Shown here: in pieces, positions 7,373 through 15,891 of the stretch
How positions within the stretch are numbered: the stretch's first letter is position 1
How the letters are laid out: the number at the start of each line of letters is the position of its first letter
The notes under the pieces: model-generated
The model's input: the letters and a program-made list of their open reading frames with translations, nothing else
What the model was told of the DNA's origin: nothing
Databases searched by the model: none
Program-made: the position numbers and the translations under genes
Source of the DNA: Anaerovorax odorimutans DSM 5092
GTDB lineage: Bacteria > Bacillota > Clostridia > Peptostreptococcales > Anaerovoracaceae
NCBI RefSeq assembly: GCF_000426305.1
Contig: NZ_AUFC01000027.1
Span: 1 to 36,349 of the forward strand
Direction of reading: 5' to 3'
Length of the DNA stretch: 36,349 nucleotides

Positions 7373-8161
7373 TTGAAAAGTGAAAAAGTAGAATTACATG
7401 GTTTTAATAATTTAACAAAGAGTTTATGTTTTAACATGTATGATATTTGTTATACACAAAGTGTAGAGGATAGGAAAGCATATATAGAATATATAGATGA
7501 ACAGTATAATGCAGAAAAATTAACTGAGATTTTACGTAATGTTACTGATATTATAGGTGCTAAGATATTAAATATTGCAGTACAGGATTACGAGCCTCAG
7601 GGATCAAGTGTCACTATATTAATATGTGAAGAAAGCGCACCTCCTCAGTCAGAAGTTCATCAACTTGATGTTGACAATCCTTCTGTAGTCGCCCATTTAG
7701 ATAAAAGCCATATAACTGTACATACTTATCCAGAGTATCATCCTCATGGAGGAGTTTGTACTTTCAGAGCAGATATAGATGTATCTACCTGTGGGGAAAT
7801 ATCACCTTTAATGGCTTTAAATTACCTTATTGATAGTTTTGAAGCGGATATGATGACTTTAGATTATAGAGTGAGAGGTTTTACAAGAGATATTACAGGA
7901 AGAAAAATATTTATTGATCATGATTTAAATTCTATTCAAAATTATATTAGTCAAGAGCTGCTTGATAAATATTATATGATAGATGTAAATGTATTTCAGG
8001 AAAATATTTTTCATACAAAATGTAAATTAAAAAATTTCAATTTAGATAATTATTTTTTTAATTTTTCTGTGGATGATATAAGTAAAGATGAAATTAATAC
8101 TATTACAGAAAAGGTAAGAAAAGAAATGGACGAAGTATTTTATGGTAGAAATTTACCTTAA
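7373..8161 (+). CDS. speD: S-adenosylmethionine decarboxylase proenzyme
   Basis: 262 residues, matching the long E. coli-type (class 1A) enzyme rather than the ~120-residue Bacillus/archaeal type. The self-cleavage site is visible in [19 protein letters not shown]: Lys111-Ser112, the same numbering as in E. coli, where Ser112 becomes the pyruvoyl group. The conserved Cys140 of STCGEISPL matches the catalytic Cys. It supplies decarboxylated AdoMet as aminopropyl donor for SpeE, encoded 25 bases downstream. The start is TTG, with AGAAGGTG about 11 bases upstream; no better start is in frame. Confidence 0.93.
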   Translation: MKSEKVELHGFNNLTKSLCFNMYDICYTQSVEDRKAYIEYIDEQYNAEKLTEILRNVTDIIGAKILNIAVQDYEPQGSSVTILICEESAPPQSEVHQLDVDNPSVVAHLDKSHITVHTYPEYHPHGGVCTFRADIDVSTCGEISPLMALNYLIDSFEADMMTLDYRVRGFTRDITGRKIFIDHDLNSIQNYISQELLDKYYMIDVNVFQENIFHTKCKLKNFNLDNYFFNFSVDDISKDEINTITEKVRKEMDEVFYGRNLP

Positions 8162-8186
8162 AATATAATTTAGGAGGTGTATAGGT

Positions 8187-9065
8187 ATGCTTATTAAAAA
8201 TAATGACTTGTGGTTTTCTGAATATTATATGGAAGATGACGTAAAACTTTCTTTAAAAATTGATGAAATTTTGTATGCAGAAAGATCACCATTTCAAAAA
8301 ATAGAAATATTTAAAAATAAAACATTTGGCGTTTTTATGGTTCTAGATGGATATATACAGGTTACGGAAAAGGATGAATTTGTTTATCATGATATGATCT
8401 CTCATCCTGCCATGGCTGTAAATCCTGATATAAAAAATGTTTTAATTATTGGTGCCGGTGATGGAGGCACTGCAAGAGAAATATCAAGATATAAAACCAT
8501 AGAAAAGATTGATATGGTAGAAATAGACGAAGCTGTTGTAAGAGCATGTCAAAAGTATATGCCAATAACTTCATCAGTTTTTACTAATGAACCTAGATTG
8601 AATTTAATGTTTGATGATGGTTTAAAATTTGTAAAAGAAGCACCTTCCGGTGCGTATGATTTAATTTTAGTAGATTCAACTGATCCTGCAGGTCCTGGAG
8701 AAGGTTTATTTACTATAGATTTTTATAAGGATTGCTATAGAGTATTAAGTGAAAAGGGTATTCTTATAAATCAGCATGAAGGAGCATTTTTTGACGGAGA
8801 TATTGAAGAAATGAAAAAAGCTCATGCTAAAATAAAGAAAACTTTTCCAATTGCAAAAGTTTTTGGATTTAATACACCAACTTATGCATCAGGATATTGG
8901 TATTTCGGATTTGCTTCAAAATCATTTGATCCAATAGCAGACTTTAAACCGGAGCAATGGGAAAAATTAGGCTTGGAAACAAAGTATTATAATACAGACC
9001 TTCATAGGGGAGCTTTTGCTTTGCCAAATTATGTTTTAGATATATTAGCTTCAGTAAATGTTTAA
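8187..9065 (+). CDS. speE: Spermidine synthase (polyamine aminopropyltransferase)
   Basis: 292 residues, full length. The N-terminal beta domain carries ERSPFQKIEIFKN and LDGYIQVTEKDEFVYHDM. The Rossmann domain carries VLIIGAGDGGTAREISRY, the decarboxylated-AdoMet loop, then IDMVEIDEAVV and DSTDPAGPGEGLFT, which contains the catalytic Asp (LVDSTDP). It transfers the aminopropyl group made by SpeD to putrescine in the cytoplasm. The AGGAGGTG site is strong. The hairpin at 9128-9165 likely ends the two-gene operon. No agmatinase or speB is nearby, so putrescine must come from elsewhere. Confidence 0.93.
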   Translation: MLIKNNDLWFSEYYMEDDVKLSLKIDEILYAERSPFQKIEIFKNKTFGVFMVLDGYIQVTEKDEFVYHDMISHPAMAVNPDIKNVLIIGAGDGGTAREISRYKTIEKIDMVEIDEAVVRACQKYMPITSSVFTNEPRLNLMFDDGLKFVKEAPSGAYDLILVDSTDPAGPGEGLFTIDFYKDCYRVLSEKGILINQHEGAFFDGDIEEMKKAHAKIKKTFPIAKVFGFNTPTYASGYWYFGFASKSFDPIADFKPEQWEKLGLETKYYNTDLHRGAFALPNYVLDILASVNV

Positions 9066-9127
9066 TCTAAGCTAGTCGTTTATTATATATAATATAAAAT
9101 ATTCTAAATGAATAGTAAGATTTTATT

Positions 9128-9165
9128 AAAATAGAGGGAGAAACATAAGTTGCTCTCTCTATTTT
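9128..9165 (+). terminator. Terminator after speDE
   Basis: AAAATAGAGGGAGA (9128-9141) pairs with TCTCTCTATTTT (9154-9165) with a small bulge. The T-run is part of the stem, so it could also work on the reverse strand. Confidence 0.55.
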
Positions 9166-9264
9166 GATATAGTAATATATTTTAAGCAAACAGCAAAACA
9201 TAAGATTATAAAAGGCAATAATTTAAAATGAAATATATATTAATATATAATAAAGAACGAAAAA

Positions 9265-9293
9265 TTGACTGGCAGAGATAACTGTTGTAAAAT
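9265..9293 (+). promoter_or_regulatory. Promoter of the moaA operon
   Basis: TTGACT (9265-9270), 17 bases, TAAAAT (9288-9293); expected start near 9300, 42 bases before the moaA ATG. The short leader leaves no room for a Moco riboswitch downstream of this start. Confidence 0.6.
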
Positions 9294-9341
9294 GAAGTAA
9301 ACTTAAATAAAATAACACAATTTAGAAGAATGAGGGAACTT

Positions 9342-10298
9342 ATGAAAGATAATTATGGCAGAATAATAAACTATATGAGAATATCTGTAACAGATAGGTG
9401 TAATTTACGTTGTGCTTATTGTATGCCTGATGAAGGTATTGAGAATATTGGGCATGATCATATATTAAGCTTTGAAAACATAGAAAGAATTGTAAAAGCT
9501 TCTGTAGATTTAGGAATAAAAAAATTTAGAATTACAGGAGGAGAACCTTTAGTAAGAAAAGGAATTGTAGAATTAGTAAGAAAAATATCACAAATAGATG
9601 GCGTAGAAGAATTGGCTATGACCACAAATGGCATTTTATTAAGTAAATACGCAGAAGATTTAAAAAAAGCAGGACTTGATAGAGTGAATATCAGTTTAGA
9701 TAGTTTAAATCATACTAAATATAATAAAATAACAAGAGGAGGAGATTTGAATGAGGCTTTTGCAGGAATAAATGCTGCTGTAAATGCCGGTTTGACTCCT
9801 GTTAAGATAAATGTAGTTGCAATGAAAGGTTTTAATGATAATGAAATTATTGATTTTGTTCAATTGACTTATCAGCATCCTTATGAAATTCGATTTATTG
9901 AATTAATGCCTGTTGGACATGCTAATGCGGAACAATATGGAGTCATCACAGTGGATGAAATTAAGGAAAAATTGCCTGCATTAAGACCAGCAAATCAAAA
10001 TGAAGGAGTAGCAGAAATATTTAAATATCCGGGAGCTAAAGGTACTCTTGGATTTATTAGTCCTTTGAGCAGACATTTCTGTGGTGACTGTAATAAGATT
10101 AGATTAACAGCAGATGGAAAATTAAAGCCATGCCTTCTTTCCAATGCAGAGATTGATTTAAATGAGGTATTAAATCAAGGCAATGATGAAAAACTAAAGG
10201 ATGTAATCAAAGATGTAATTCTAAATAAAGACGAGAAGCATCATTTAGATGAAGGAGCTGCACCTATAGAAAGAGATATGAATAAGATAGGAGGCTAA
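9342..10298 (+). CDS. moaA: GTP 3',8-cyclase
   Basis: A radical SAM enzyme for the first step of molybdenum cofactor synthesis, turning GTP into 3',8-cyclo-GTP. With the ATG at 9342 (318 aa), the AdoMet cluster cysteines are C20, C24 and C27 (CNLRCAYC). The second cluster uses C247, C250 and C264 (HFCGDCNKIR ... LKPCL). TGGEPLVR is the glycine-rich AdoMet motif. The protein ends in IGG; this C-terminal Gly-Gly is needed for catalysis in the family. An in-frame ATG at 9330 is less likely because GAGGGA at 9332-9337 serves the ATG at 9342. moaC starts seven bases after the stop. Confidence 0.93.
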   Translation: MKDNYGRIINYMRISVTDRCNLRCAYCMPDEGIENIGHDHILSFENIERIVKASVDLGIKKFRITGGEPLVRKGIVELVRKISQIDGVEELAMTTNGILLSKYAEDLKKAGLDRVNISLDSLNHTKYNKITRGGDLNEAFAGINAAVNAGLTPVKINVVAMKGFNDNEIIDFVQLTYQHPYEIRFIELMPVGHANAEQYGVITVDEIKEKLPALRPANQNEGVAEIFKYPGAKGTLGFISPLSRHFCGDCNKIRLTADGKLKPCLLSNAEIDLNEVLNQGNDEKLKDVIKDVILNKDEKHHLDEGAAPIERDMNKIGG

Positions 10299-10305
10299 AG
10301 ATTTT

Positions 10306-10782
10306 ATGGATGATTTAACACATATAGATAAAAACGGCAGACCTAAAATGGTTGATGTAGGACAGAAGCAGGATACAAAGAGAATAGCAGTAGCTAAGGG
10401 AAGCATCTTTATGAAGGCGGAAACCCTGGAAAGAATAACAGGTGGACAGATCAATAAAGGAGATGTACTTTCCGTAGCTCAAACTGCCGGAATAATGGCA
10501 GCAAAAAATACTTCCTCAGCTATTCCAATGTGTCATAACATATTTATTACTGGAGTAGAAATGGACTTTATAGTAGATAAAGAAAAGTCGGCAATACACA
10601 TAGAAGCTATGGCAAGCACTATTGGAAAAACAGGAATTGAAATGGAATCTTTATATGCAGTTTCTGTAGCAGCCCTTACTATTTATGATATGTGTAAAGC
10701 AATAGACAGAGGAATGTGTATTTCAGATATAAGGTTAGTAAAAAAAGAAGGTGGGAAGTCAGGGTTATTTATTAATGAATAA
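10306..10782 (+). CDS. moaC: Cyclic pyranopterin monophosphate synthase
   Basis: 158 residues, normal length. It converts the MoaA product into cyclic pyranopterin monophosphate. Diagnostic segments are HIDKNGRPKMVDVGQK, the substrate-contacting AIPMCHN, and GIEMESLYAVSVAALTIYDMCKA, followed by the lysines of RLVKKEGGKSG near the C-terminus. The site AGGAGG overlaps the end of moaA, indicating one transcript. The next gene starts 25 bases after the stop. Confidence 0.93.
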   Translation: MDDLTHIDKNGRPKMVDVGQKQDTKRIAVAKGSIFMKAETLERITGGQINKGDVLSVAQTAGIMAAKNTSSAIPMCHNIFITGVEMDFIVDKEKSAIHIEAMASTIGKTGIEMESLYAVSVAALTIYDMCKAIDRGMCISDIRLVKKEGGKSGLFINE

Positions 10783-10807
10783 AATACTTTATAGAGGAGA
10801 AATTAGT

Positions 10808-11239
10808 ATGGCTAAGGTAATTGCAATTAATATAAGTGATAAAAAAGGGGTAATAAAAAATCCTGTAGAGCATGCAGAGTTTATAGTAGGAGAAGGTATT
10901 AAAGACGATGCTCATTGTGGAATTGATGAAATAAAGCAAGTTAGTTTACTTGCAGATGAAAGCGTTGATAAGATGAGAGCTATGGGACTTAAATTGGATG
11001 CAGGTGTCTTTGCTGAGAACATTACAACACAAGGTATTGAGCTGAAAACACTGCCAATAGGTACCAGACTAAAGATTGGACAAACTTTGCATGAGGTTTC
11101 TAAAATAGGTAAGGAATGTCATCACGGATGTGAAATAAAACAGAAAACAGGTACATGTGTAATGCCTACAGAAGGTATTTTTACTAGAGTTATTAAAGGC
11201 GGAATTGTAAAGCCAGGAGATGAAATTGTAATATTATAA
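10808..11239 (+). CDS. MOSC-domain protein, probable molybdenum-cofactor or sulfur-handling role
   Basis: 143 residues of the MOSC (Moco sulfurase C-terminal) fold. It starts MAKVIAINISDKKGV and contains AGVFAENITTQGIELKTLPIGTRLKIG, the hallmark of stand-alone clostridial MOSC proteins. A possible ligand Cys lies in GKECHHGCEIKQKTGTCVM. The frame extends upstream to 10751, but GAGGAGA before the ATG at 10808 fixes the start. It completes a moaA-moaC-MOSC operon. MoaB/MogA, MoaD/MoaE and MoeA are not in the window. The family call is firm; the reaction is not known. Confidence 0.85.
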   Translation: MAKVIAINISDKKGVIKNPVEHAEFIVGEGIKDDAHCGIDEIKQVSLLADESVDKMRAMGLKLDAGVFAENITTQGIELKTLPIGTRLKIGQTLHEVSKIGKECHHGCEIKQKTGTCVMPTEGIFTRVIKGGIVKPGDEIVIL

Positions 11240-11284
11240 ATGTATAGATAATTAATAAAATCTATATATATATTGTTTATAATA

Positions 11285-11314
11285 TTGCAATCAATTGTAT
11301 TATTATTATATAAT
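11285..11314 (+). promoter_or_regulatory. Candidate promoter of the oadA-like gene
   Basis: TTGCAA (11285-11290), 18 bases, TATAAT (11309-11314); expected start near 11321, about 76 bases before the ATG. Confidence 0.45.
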
Positions 11315-11396
11315 GTTTCAGAATCATTTTTATATTCAAAATAGAATTAACCTAATTTTGAGCTATGTTAAATTAATATAAAAAATGGAGGAAAAT

Positions 11397-12794
11397 ATGG
11401 CGAAAGTAAAAATAACGGAAACTGTTTTAAGAGATGGACATCAGTCATTGATTGCAACCAGAATGACAACAGAAGAAATGTTACCAATACTTGAGACTAT
11501 GGACAACGTTGGATATAATGCACTTGAAGTTTGGGGCGGAGCTACGTTTGATGCATGTTTAAGATTTTTAAATGAAGATCCTTGGGAAAGATTGAGAACA
11601 ATTAGAAAGCATATTAAAAATACAAATTTGCAAATGCTTTTAAGAGGTCAAAATTTATTAGGTTATAAGCACTATGCTGACGACGTGGTAGAAGAATTTG
11701 TAAATAAGGCAATAGGAAATGGTATAGATAATATTAGAATTTTCGATGCATTAAATGATACAAGAAATTTACAAAAAGCAATTGAATCCACAAAGAAATT
11801 TGGAGGACATGCTCAAGGTACTATTTCATATACAATCAGCCCTGTTCATACTAATGAAACGTTTATTAAGTTAGGTAAAGAAATTGAACAGATGGGTGCA
11901 GACTCTCTTTGTATCAAGGATATGGCAGGACTTCTAAGTCCATATAATACATATGATTTAGTTAAAGCGTTAAAAAAAGAAATTAAGATACCAATTGAAC
12001 TTCATACGCATGCAACAAGTGGTCTTGGAAGCATGACTTATTTAAAAGCTGCTGAAGCAGGTGTGGATATTATTGATACTGCAATTTCACCATTTGCTGA
12101 AGGTACATCACAGCCTCCTACAGAACCAATGGTGGCTGCGTTTAAAAATACTGAATATGATACTGGTTTAGATATGGAGCTTTTGAATAAGGTTTCAGAA
12201 CACTTTAAACCAATCAGAGAAAAATATATTAAAAATGGACTTTTAGATCCTAAACTAATGGGAGTAGATATTAATACTTTAATATATCAGGTTCCTGGAG
12301 GAATGCTTTCGAATCTTGTGTCACAGCTTAAACAGTCTAACGCTATGGATAAATTTGAAGAGGTATTGAAAGAAGTTCCAAGAGTAAGAGAAGATCTTGG
12401 ATATCCGCCTCTTGTAACACCATCCAGCCAGATAGTTGGAACTCAGGCTGTATTAAATGTTATTACTGGAGAAAGATACAAGATGATTCCAAATGAACTA
12501 AAACAAGTTGTAAAAGGAATGTATGGAAAAACAACACTTCCTATTAAAGAAGAAATAATAAAGAAAATTTTGGGAGATGAAGAAGTTATTACATGCAGAC
12601 CGGCAGATTTAATTGAGCCTGAGCTTGAAAAGGTTAAAAAAGAAACTGCTGAATATATGGAACAAGAAGAAGATGTTCTAACAAAAGCAATGTTCCCACA
12701 GCCTGCTGTAGAATTCTTTAAATATAGAAATGCGCAAAGATATAAGATTGATGCCACATTATTAAACGAAGAGGATATGGTTTATCCTGTATAG
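11397..12794 (+). CDS. Oxaloacetate decarboxylase alpha subunit / pyruvate carboxylase subunit B-type carboxyltransferase, without biotin domain
   Basis: 465 residues from the ATG at 11397 (GGAGG at 11387-11391). The TIM barrel shows TETVLRDGHQSLIATRM with the metal-binding Asp, MLLRGQNLLGYKHYADDVV, CIKDMAGLLSPY with the catalytic Lys, and the metal ligands HTHATSG. The conserved PYC/OADA C-terminal helical domain follows. No biotinyl (EAMKM) domain is present; the protein stops after that helical domain. Biotin must therefore be carried by a separate protein not seen here. It moves a carboxyl group between oxaloacetate and carboxybiotin, either in a Na+ pump or in a split pyruvate carboxylase. 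It could also be a related acyl-CoA carboxyltransferase subunit. It stands alone, with its own promoter and terminator. Confidence 0.85.
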   Translation: MAKVKITETVLRDGHQSLIATRMTTEEMLPILETMDNVGYNALEVWGGATFDACLRFLNEDPWERLRTIRKHIKNTNLQMLLRGQNLLGYKHYADDVVEEFVNKAIGNGIDNIRIFDALNDTRNLQKAIESTKKFGGHAQGTISYTISPVHTNETFIKLGKEIEQMGADSLCIKDMAGLLSPYNTYDLVKALKKEIKIPIELHTHATSGLGSMTYLKAAEAGVDIIDTAISPFAEGTSQPPTEPMVAAFKNTEYDTGLDMELLNKVSEHFKPIREKYIKNGLLDPKLMGVDINTLIYQVPGGMLSNLVSQLKQSNAMDKFEEVLKEVPRVREDLGYPPLVTPSSQIVGTQAVLNVITGERYKMIPNELKQVVKGMYGKTTLPIKEEIIKKILGDEEVITCRPADLIEPELEKVKKETAEYMEQEEDVLTKAMFPQPAVEFFKYRNAQRYKIDATLLNEEDMVYPV

Positions 12795-12806
12795 GTTTAA
12801 CAAAAT

Positions 12807-12850
12807 AAAAAGCACACTTTATAAATTAAATTTATAAAGTGTGCTTTTTT
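12807..12850. terminator. Strong bidirectional terminator between oadA-like gene and mgtC
   Basis: A 20-bp perfect stem (12807-12826 with 12830-12849) with a 3-base TAA loop. It is flanked by A-run and T-run on opposite sides, so it ends both converging transcripts. It is 12 bases after one stop and overlaps the tail of the other unit. Confidence 0.85.
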
Positions 12851-12856
12851 AGTGCT

Positions 12857-13552
12857 TTAAATTTCTTCTATTAGCAAAACTCCCGATTCTTGGTTTAAAA
12901 TTTCAATGACTTCGTCATGGGAAATGCATTTGGGAATTTTAATTGACATATGGCAGCCTATTCCACCTGATGCTATTACATCTTCAAGTTTGCTTAAGTG
13001 TGTTTCATAAACTAGAATATCCTGAGATTTTACAAAGGATATAAATTCTCTCATCCTGCTTATGGAATTTAACTCTATGTATAAATCCATAATTCTTGAG
13101 CGATTATAAAAATAATTTTCCACTTTTGGTAAGATTGAAAGGGAAATAAATACGAACAGCTCTGCAATTACAGCACCGGCATAAAATCCAATACCTATGG
13201 CTAAACCAGTACAGGCTGAAGTCCATAAACCGGCAGCAGTTGTAAGTCCTTTAATTTTATGTCTGCCAGTAAAAAGTATAGTTCCTACTCCGAGAAATCC
13301 TACTCCTGTAATTACTTGCGCTCCCAATCTGGTAGGATCGGTAGTAGTTGAAATATATTCATATACATATTGATTTGTCATCATTGAAAGAGCAGCGCCC
13401 ACACAGACTAATATATGAGTACGAAAGCCGGCAGGATGTTTATTTGCACCTCTTTCTAATCCTATTATTCCACCTAAAATTACCGCTAAAATAAGTCTTA
13501 GTGTAACTGAAAATAAATTGATATCGTAATAATAGTCCGGAAAGTTTTCCAT
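12857..13552 (-). CDS. MgtC/SapB family membrane protein
   Basis: 231 residues. About four to five membrane segments occupy residues ~10-140. They contain the family core LGGIIGLERGANKHPAGFRTHILVCVG in pieces and GAQVITGVGFLGVGTI, followed by KGLTTAAGLWTSACTGLAIG. The C-terminal ~85 residues form a soluble ACT-like domain. MgtC proteins affect Mg2+ homeostasis and ATP synthase or cell-envelope functions; the exact activity is debated. The start ATG follows AGGATGGTG. It converges on the oadA-like gene across the shared terminator and diverges from the Fic gene. Confidence 0.88.
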   Translation of the reverse strand: MENFPDYYYDINLFSVTLRLILAVILGGIIGLERGANKHPAGFRTHILVCVGAALSMMTNQYVYEYISTTTDPTRLGAQVITGVGFLGVGTILFTGRHKIKGLTTAAGLWTSACTGLAIGIGFYAGAVIAELFVFISLSILPKVENYFYNRSRIMDLYIELNSISRMREFISFVKSQDILVYETHLSKLEDVIASGGIGCHMSIKIPKCISHDEVIEILNQESGVLLIEEI

Positions 13553-13595
13553 TAAATCACCATCCTTTTATTTTAGTTTTTCTTTTAGTTATTAT

Positions 13596-13605
13596 ATTAT
13601 ACCAT
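13596..13605 (-). promoter_or_regulatory. Extended -10 promoter of mgtC
   Basis: On the reverse strand TGGTATAAT is an extended -10 element (TATAAT at 13601-13596), with an expected start near 13589, 37 bases before the ATG. No good -35 is seen, as is usual for extended -10 promoters. A 10-base tandem direct repeat (AACCATTTAT twice, 13641-13660) lies between this promoter and the Fic gene. Confidence 0.5.
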
Positions 13606-13717
13606 GTGTAAGTAAAATGTGATACAATTAAGCAAAATAGAACCATTTATAACCATTTATGACAGTATAGCTATTTAAGGCTATCTTTTCACATTTTGTA
13701 TTGTGAGGTGAAAAAAG

Positions 13718-14437
13718 ATGTTTCGTGAGATAAAAAAGAAAATGCTTATTTTGGAAAACAGAAAACCATATAGCAGGGAAGTTATTGCTTCTTTTGATGA
13801 AATAAATCTAATAGACTGGGTTTATTCTTCTATGAATCTCGATGGCTGTTCCATTTCAAAACAAGTAGTTGAGAAAATTTTAAAGGGACATTTTATTGAA
13901 GAAGCTTCTGTTAGCGATCATTTATCAATAGAAAATTATAAAAAAACAATTAAGCTTGAATTTGATATGGCTGATATGGAGATTGATCTTAATATAAAAT
14001 ATATCTTTAAAATCTATAAGACTTTAGTTGAGGATCAACCTTTAGAATATAGAAAAAGTAATCCTATTTTAAAAGCTTTTAACTATAACCCACCTCATCC
14101 AAAAGAAATTGAAGAACAGATGGATATTTTGGTTAAGTGGATTGGAAATGATAATTGTGATAATAATCCAATACTGAAAGCAGCATATTTGCACAATAAA
14201 TTTATTGAAATTTATCCATTTGAAGTTCATTCTGAAGCAGTTGCAAGAATGCTTATGAATTATGAACTTATCAGAAATTCTTTTCCTCCCGTGGGATTAA
14301 ACATAAGCAGGAAAGAATATAACGATGCGATTATTTTGTATTTGAAAAATGAAGATATAAAGCCTATATATAATGCATTAATAAGAAGTATTTTTAATAA
14401 ATTAGAATTGATGCTTCAAATAACTGAGGAATGTTAA
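13718..14437 (+). CDS. Fic-domain-like protein with degenerate catalytic motif
   Basis: 239 residues. The fold markers of Fic proteins are present. They are a flap segment (YRKSNPILKAFNYNPPHP, ~111-128), the helix PILKAAYLHNKFIEIYPF (151-168) and a following helix RMLMNYELI. The signature HPFx(D/E)GNGRxxR, however, reads YPFEVHSEAVAR (166-177). The catalytic His is Tyr and the whole phosphate-binding loop is lost; only the last Arg remains. The usual inhibitory motif (S/T)xxxE(G/N) is replaced by SSMNLDG. The frame and ribosome site (GAGGTG) are intact and there are no internal stops, so the protein is probably made. I infer a non-AMPylating Fic homologue with a binding or decoy role. It lies next to a metallophosphoesterase gene. 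Confidence 0.75.
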   Translation: MFREIKKKMLILENRKPYSREVIASFDEINLIDWVYSSMNLDGCSISKQVVEKILKGHFIEEASVSDHLSIENYKKTIKLEFDMADMEIDLNIKYIFKIYKTLVEDQPLEYRKSNPILKAFNYNPPHPKEIEEQMDILVKWIGNDNCDNNPILKAAYLHNKFIEIYPFEVHSEAVARMLMNYELIRNSFPPVGLNISRKEYNDAIILYLKNEDIKPIYNALIRSIFNKLELMLQITEEC

Positions 14438-14505
14438 GTTTATTTATAAACTTTTCACTTGAGAGTTAAATAATACAGCTTTTTTATATTTCGTGGGGTG
14501 AGAAT

Positions 14506-15330
14506 ATTAGTAGAAGAAAAAAATTGATTGTATTTGCAATAATAATATCTACTGTTATAATTTTATGTTTTGCTTTTGATCAAAGCTTAACAGTTAGATA
14601 TTATAATATTGAAAGTAATAAAATAAATACAAATATTCGTATAGCATTTGTTGCGGATTTACATAGTTGTGATTATGGTAAAAATCAAAAAAATCTTCTT
14701 GATTGTATTGATAATCAAAAGCCTGATATTTTATTATTCGGTGGGGATATTTTTGATGAGAGTTTACCTTATGAGAATTCAATTATCGTACTCAAATCGG
14801 TAGCGGAGAAATATCCTTGTTATTATGTTTCAGGAAATCATGAGTATAGGACTGGGGATATTGACAGCATAAAGCAAATGATTTCAGGATATGGAATTAT
14901 TATTCTTGAAGGACAAAGTAAAACAGTAATGATAAAAGGACAGGCAATAAATATTTGTGGGGTAGATGATGCGGATGTGGGTCATAACAATTTCATGAAG
15001 CAAATTGTAAATGCAGGGAGCCAAGTTGATACTCATTTATTTACAATTTTTATGGCACATCGTCCAGAATACATAGAAACATACTTAAAATATAATTTTG
15101 ATTTAATTTTGTCTGGTCATGCACATGGTGGTCAATGGCGAATACCTGGAATTATAAATGGGCTACTTGCTCCTAATCAGGGTTTCTTCCCCAAATATGC
15201 AGGTGGAGAGTATGAATTTAATGATAAAACCTTTATTGTGAGCAGGGGACTTGCAAAGGAGTCAACTCGTGTTCCGAGAATTTTTAATCCGCCTGAGCTT
15301 GTAATTATAGATGTTGTCTCAATAAAATAA
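14506..15330 (+). CDS. Membrane-anchored calcineurin-like metallophosphoesterase (YkuE/YaeI type)
   Basis: Residues from the ATT at 14506 read SRRKKLIVFAIIISTVIILCF, an N-terminal anchor with positive charges before the membrane segment. Metal-binding motifs follow: FVADLHS (D51, H53), FGGD (79-81), GNHE (110-113), AHRPE and GHAHGGQ (204-210). All ligands appear intact. Members hydrolyse phosphodiesters or lipid-linked phosphates at the membrane. The usual start codons begin only at TTG 14524, which cuts off the charged region and has just a weak AGAAG site. GGGGTGA at 14495-14501 is correctly spaced for ATT 14506. 17 bases separate its stop from the PspC gene. Confidence 0.82.
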   Translation: MSRRKKLIVFAIIISTVIILCFAFDQSLTVRYYNIESNKINTNIRIAFVADLHSCDYGKNQKNLLDCIDNQKPDILLFGGDIFDESLPYENSIIVLKSVAEKYPCYYVSGNHEYRTGDIDSIKQMISGYGIIILEGQSKTVMIKGQAINICGVDDADVGHNNFMKQIVNAGSQVDTHLFTIFMAHRPEYIETYLKYNFDLILSGHAHGGQWRIPGIINGLLAPNQGFFPKYAGGEYEFNDKTFIVSRGLAKESTRVPRIFNPPELVIIDVVSIK

Positions 15331-15347
15331 TAGGAGGGTTTATATAT

Positions 15348-15638
15348 ATGACTTTTGTACCATTAATAATTTTAATAATAATTTTTGTAATACCTATTGT
15401 TATTGCATTGCTATTAAGCAGTCAAAATAGAAGTTCATATCAAAATAGACAAGGCAGTGGCATGTTATGTAAAAGCCAAAGTAATCGAGTTTTTGCAGGT
15501 GTATGTGGTGGCATTGCAGAACACTTTGGCTGGAATGCCTCATTTGTCAGGATATTTTTTATATTCTCAGGGATAGGTATATTTACATATATTCTTTTAT
15601 CCATAATTATTCCTGATTCGCCCAGTTCTTTATTATAA
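15348..15638 (+). CDS. PspC-domain membrane protein
   Basis: 96 residues. An N-terminal hydrophobic segment (3-24) and a polar linker are followed by a PspC domain with RVFAGVCGGIAEHFGW (~47-62) and a second hydrophobic segment (~65-90). PspC proteins take part in envelope stress responses, usually by contacting PspA or acting as a membrane partner. No pspA is nearby. The site AGGAGG lies about nine bases before the ATG. It is probably in one operon with the metallophosphoesterase. Confidence 0.85.
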   Translation: MTFVPLIILIIIFVIPIVIALLLSSQNRSSYQNRQGSGMLCKSQSNRVFAGVCGGIAEHFGWNASFVRIFFIFSGIGIFTYILLSIIIPDSPSSLL

Positions 15639-15891
15639 AATGTATAGATAAATAGTATTTTGAATTTTGAATAAATGTTACTTACGTATAAAATAGTAGG
15701 GCTCAATTGTAAAATCAAGGATTTCTATTTACAAATATTCATTAGATAACACACTAAATACTATTAATTATTAAAGTGATTTTCATATACAATAAATATT
15801 TATAGTGATATTAACCGTATAATAAAAGAATGAGAGTATTTAAGAATTATTAATTTAGGTTATATAATTTCTACTTGGTTAGATAAAAAAG
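15639..15891. other. AT-rich intergenic stretch without a recognisable gene
   Basis: No ORF with a ribosome site, no strong terminator after the PspC gene, and no known RNA motif seen. AATAGTATTT near 15651 and AAATACTATT near 15756 are inverted copies about 100 bases apart. The T-tract of the argGH terminator lies at the right end, on the reverse strand. Confidence 0.4.

Noticed and set aside
9066..9329. Moco riboswitch upstream of moaA
   Set aside because: No conserved Moco-RNA elements seen, and the good promoter leaves only a ~42-base leader.
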